Source: Pseudomonadota bacterium (GTDB lineage: Bacteria > Myxococcota > Bradymonadia > UBA4248). From it: a DNA stretch of 6,324 nt. The notes beneath the pieces were generated by a model, which was not told where the DNA came from, made no database searches, and saw only the letters and a program-made list of their open reading frames with translations. This document shows, piece after piece, positions 4,788 through 6,324 of the stretch. Within the stretch, counting starts at the first letter, position 1. Every line of letters starts with the position of its first letter. The stretch covers positions 1-6,324 of the forward strand of contig JAGACY010000474.1 in assembly GCA_017613855.1 (NCBI GenBank). Direction: 5' to 3'. A program made the position numbers and the translations under genes.

Positions 4788-6203
4788 ATGTACGATCCTA
4801 AATCTTTAAAAGCCGAAGATTTTATTGACCATCAGGAAGTTCTGGACTCACTCGCCTGGGCCGATGAACACAAAGATGACAAAGAAACGATACAGGCTGT
4901 GCTCGACAAAGCGCGTCTGCACAAGGGTTTAAGCCACCGCGAAGCCTCACTTTTGCTCGCATGCGACGACCCGGATGTCAATGAACAGATTTATAAACTG
5001 GCCAAGGAAATCAAGCAGGCGTATTACGGCAACCGCATTGTACTTTTTGCGCCGCTGTATTTATCGAATTATTGTGTGAATGGCTGTGTTTATTGTCCTT
5101 ATCATTATAAAAATAAACATATTCCGCGCATTAAGCTGACGCAGGAACAAATCGCCAAAGAAGTGACTGCCCTGCAGGATATGGGCCATAAGCGGCTCGC
5201 CATTGAAACAGGCGAAGATCCTGTGAATAATCCGATTGAATATATTCTCGATAGTATCAAAACCATTTATAGTGTTAAGCATAAAAATGGCGCCATTCGC
5301 CGAGTGAATGTGAATATTGCTGCGACGACCGTTGAAAATTACAGAAAACTCAAGGAGGCTGGCATCGGTACTTATATATTGTTCCAGGAGACTTATCATA
5401 AAGAATCGTATGAACAGCTTCATCCGACGGGGCCGAAACACAATTATGCCTACCATACCGAGGCGATGGATCGCGCGATGGATGGCGGCATTGACGATGT
5501 CGGGCTCGGCGTTCTGTTTGGGCTGGAGCTCTATCGCTATGAGTTTGCGGCGCTGCTGATGCATGCCGAACATCTCGAAGCCGTACATGGCGTAGGGCCG
5601 CATACGATTAGTTTCCCGCGCATCAAGCATGCCGATGATATCGACCCCAATGCGTTTGATAACAGCATCAGCGATGAGATTTTCCTCAAGATCATTGCCT
5701 GTGCGCGCGTGGCTGTACCGTATACGGGCATGATTATTTCGACGCGCGAAGGCGAGGAAGTTCGCGCAAAAGCGCTTGAACTGGGCATTTCGCAGATTAG
5801 TGGTGCCTCGAGGACGAGCGTTGGCGGGTACTGCGAACCCGAGCGCGATGATTCCTCGGCGCAGTTCGATGTTTCCGATAAACGTACACTCGATGAAGTG
5901 ATTTGCTGGCTGATGAAACTCGGGTTCGTCCCAAGTTTTTGCACCGCCTGCTATCGCGAAGGCCGCACCGGGGATCGGTTCATGTCGCTGTGCAAATCGA
6001 ATCAGATTTTGAATTGCTGCCATCCCAATGCGCTCATGACCTTGAAGGAATTTTTGGAAGATTATGCTTCGCCCGTGACCAAACTCATCGGAAATGAGCT
6101 CATCAAACGCGAGATTCCTACGATTCCCAATGAAAAGATCCGCGCCTTTGTCGAGAAGAATCTGGCTAAGATTGAGCAGGGAGAGAGGGATTTCAGGATT
6201 TAG
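4788..6203 (+). CDS. hydG: [FeFe]-hydrogenase H-cluster radical SAM maturase HydG
   Basis: The 471-residue protein is full length for HydG. HydG cleaves tyrosine with S-adenosylmethionine, releasing p-cresol and a glycine fragment that becomes CO and cyanide, and builds the iron-CO-CN synthon of the H-cluster with HydE and HydF. The radical SAM cluster motif is CVNGCVYC (Cys96, Cys100, Cys103; CX3CX2C). TGEDP (141-145), FQETYHKESYEQLHPTGPK (199-217) and PHTISFPRIK (271-280) are typical of the ThiH/HydG barrel. The C-terminal second-cluster motif CX2CX22C, diagnostic for HydG against ThiH, is present as Cys385, Cys388 and Cys411 (CTACYREGRTGDRF ... CCHPNA). An extra Cys410 precedes the last ligand. 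AAAGGAA precedes the ATG by eight bases. The gene follows the TM1266-family gene on the same strand; hydE, hydF and the hydrogenase are not in the window. Confidence 0.97.
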   Translation: MYDPKSLKAEDFIDHQEVLDSLAWADEHKDDKETIQAVLDKARLHKGLSHREASLLLACDDPDVNEQIYKLAKEIKQAYYGNRIVLFAPLYLSNYCVNGCVYCPYHYKNKHIPRIKLTQEQIAKEVTALQDMGHKRLAIETGEDPVNNPIEYILDSIKTIYSVKHKNGAIRRVNVNIAATTVENYRKLKEAGIGTYILFQETYHKESYEQLHPTGPKHNYAYHTEAMDRAMDGGIDDVGLGVLFGLELYRYEFAALLMHAEHLEAVHGVGPHTISFPRIKHADDIDPNAFDNSISDEIFLKIIACARVAVPYTGMIISTREGEEVRAKALELGISQISGASRTSVGGYCEPERDDSSAQFDVSDKRTLDEVICWLMKLGFVPSFCTACYREGRTGDRFMSLCKSNQILNCCHPNALMTLKEFLEDYASPVTKLIGNELIKREIPTIPNEKIRAFVEKNLAKIEQGERDFRI

Positions 6204-6232
6204 GGGTTTTCCCTTGAGATGGGGTATCGGTT

Positions 6233-6260
6233 ATTCACTATTCACTATTACGTATTCACT
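6233..6260. repeat. Heptanucleotide tandem array, ATTCACT type
   Basis: Four consecutive 7-bp units: ATTCACT at 6233, 6240 and 6254, with a variant ATTACGT at 6247. The array begins 29 bp after the hydG stop, and no gene or convincing terminator is seen between. Confidence 0.85.
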
Positions 6261-6265
6261 GGTGA

Positions 6266-6314
6266 AATTCGCAATTCGCAATTCGCAATTCGCAATTCGC
6301 AATTCGCAATGCGC
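6266..6314. repeat. Heptanucleotide tandem array, AATTCGC type
   Basis: Six perfect AATTCGC units (6266-6307) are followed by one variant, AATGCGC (6308-6314). It has the same 7-bp period as the neighbouring array but a different unit, and it lies only five bases after it. The array may continue in altered form beyond the window, since CAATTA follows. Confidence 0.9.
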
Positions 6315-6324
6315 AATTATGGGG

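Noticed and set aside
5061..6023. 320-codon open frame on the minus strand inside hydG
   Set aside because: It lies antisense to a full-length, motif-complete hydG and its translation shows no recognisable domain; it is a by-product of codon usage in hydG.
6266..6314. CRISPR array
   Set aside because: The units are seven bases long and contiguous, with no spacers; no cas genes are present.

Overview
The window (6,324 bp) holds six recognisable protein genes, one likely micro-ORF, and an unusually repeat-rich non-coding landscape. It suggests an anaerobic or fermentative, Gram-negative-type bacterium. The hydG gene with an adjacent TM1266-family gene implies [FeFe]-hydrogenase metabolism, and a canonical lipoprotein signal peptide with a long charged linker fits a cell with surface lipoproteins. 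Coding DNA is of moderate GC. I cannot name the taxon from sequence alone.

Left part (1-2092): a membrane-anchored metallo-beta-lactamase-fold hydrolase of the NAPE-PLD/RomA type (5-1108) is followed on the same strand by a 29-codon ORF (1178-1267). The stop of that ORF overlaps, as ATGA, the start of a single-pass membrane protein resembling DUF3592 (1264-1866). The 226 bp between this gene and the next, convergent one hold two abutting hairpins (1933-2000). The first, read leftward, ends in a T-rich run and makes a good terminator for the leftward gene.

Middle (2093-4050): two leftward genes. One is a lipoprotein with a degenerate class C beta-lactamase-like domain and a DUF3471-like C-terminal domain (2093-3403); the part of the domain carrying the catalytic serine appears to be missing. 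The other is a TfoX/Sxy N-terminal-domain protein (3597-3929).

Right part (4051-6324): a good sigma70-type rightward promoter (4051-4080) has a perfect 12-bp palindrome in its spacer. It is followed by an approximately 370-nt leader holding two perfect 22-bp tandem repeats, five hairpins of the same family seen at 1933-2000 (two on one strand, two on the other, one diverged) and a further GC-rich hairpin just before the ribosome binding site. Then come the TM1266-family putative hydrogenase regulator (4456-4716), a short terminator-like hairpin, and hydG (4788-6203), the radical SAM enzyme that makes CO and cyanide for the H-cluster. No hydE, hydF or hydrogenase structural gene lies in the window. 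Two consecutive 7-bp tandem arrays close the window (6233-6314).

The most notable item is the hairpin family. Six copies share the plan GGC-G(bulge)-TAT...triloop...ATA-GCC while stem and loop bases vary in a base-pair-preserving way. This looks like a dispersed REP/BIME-like element, one copy of which appears to act as a terminator and a cluster of which sits in the leader of the hydrogenase maturation genes.
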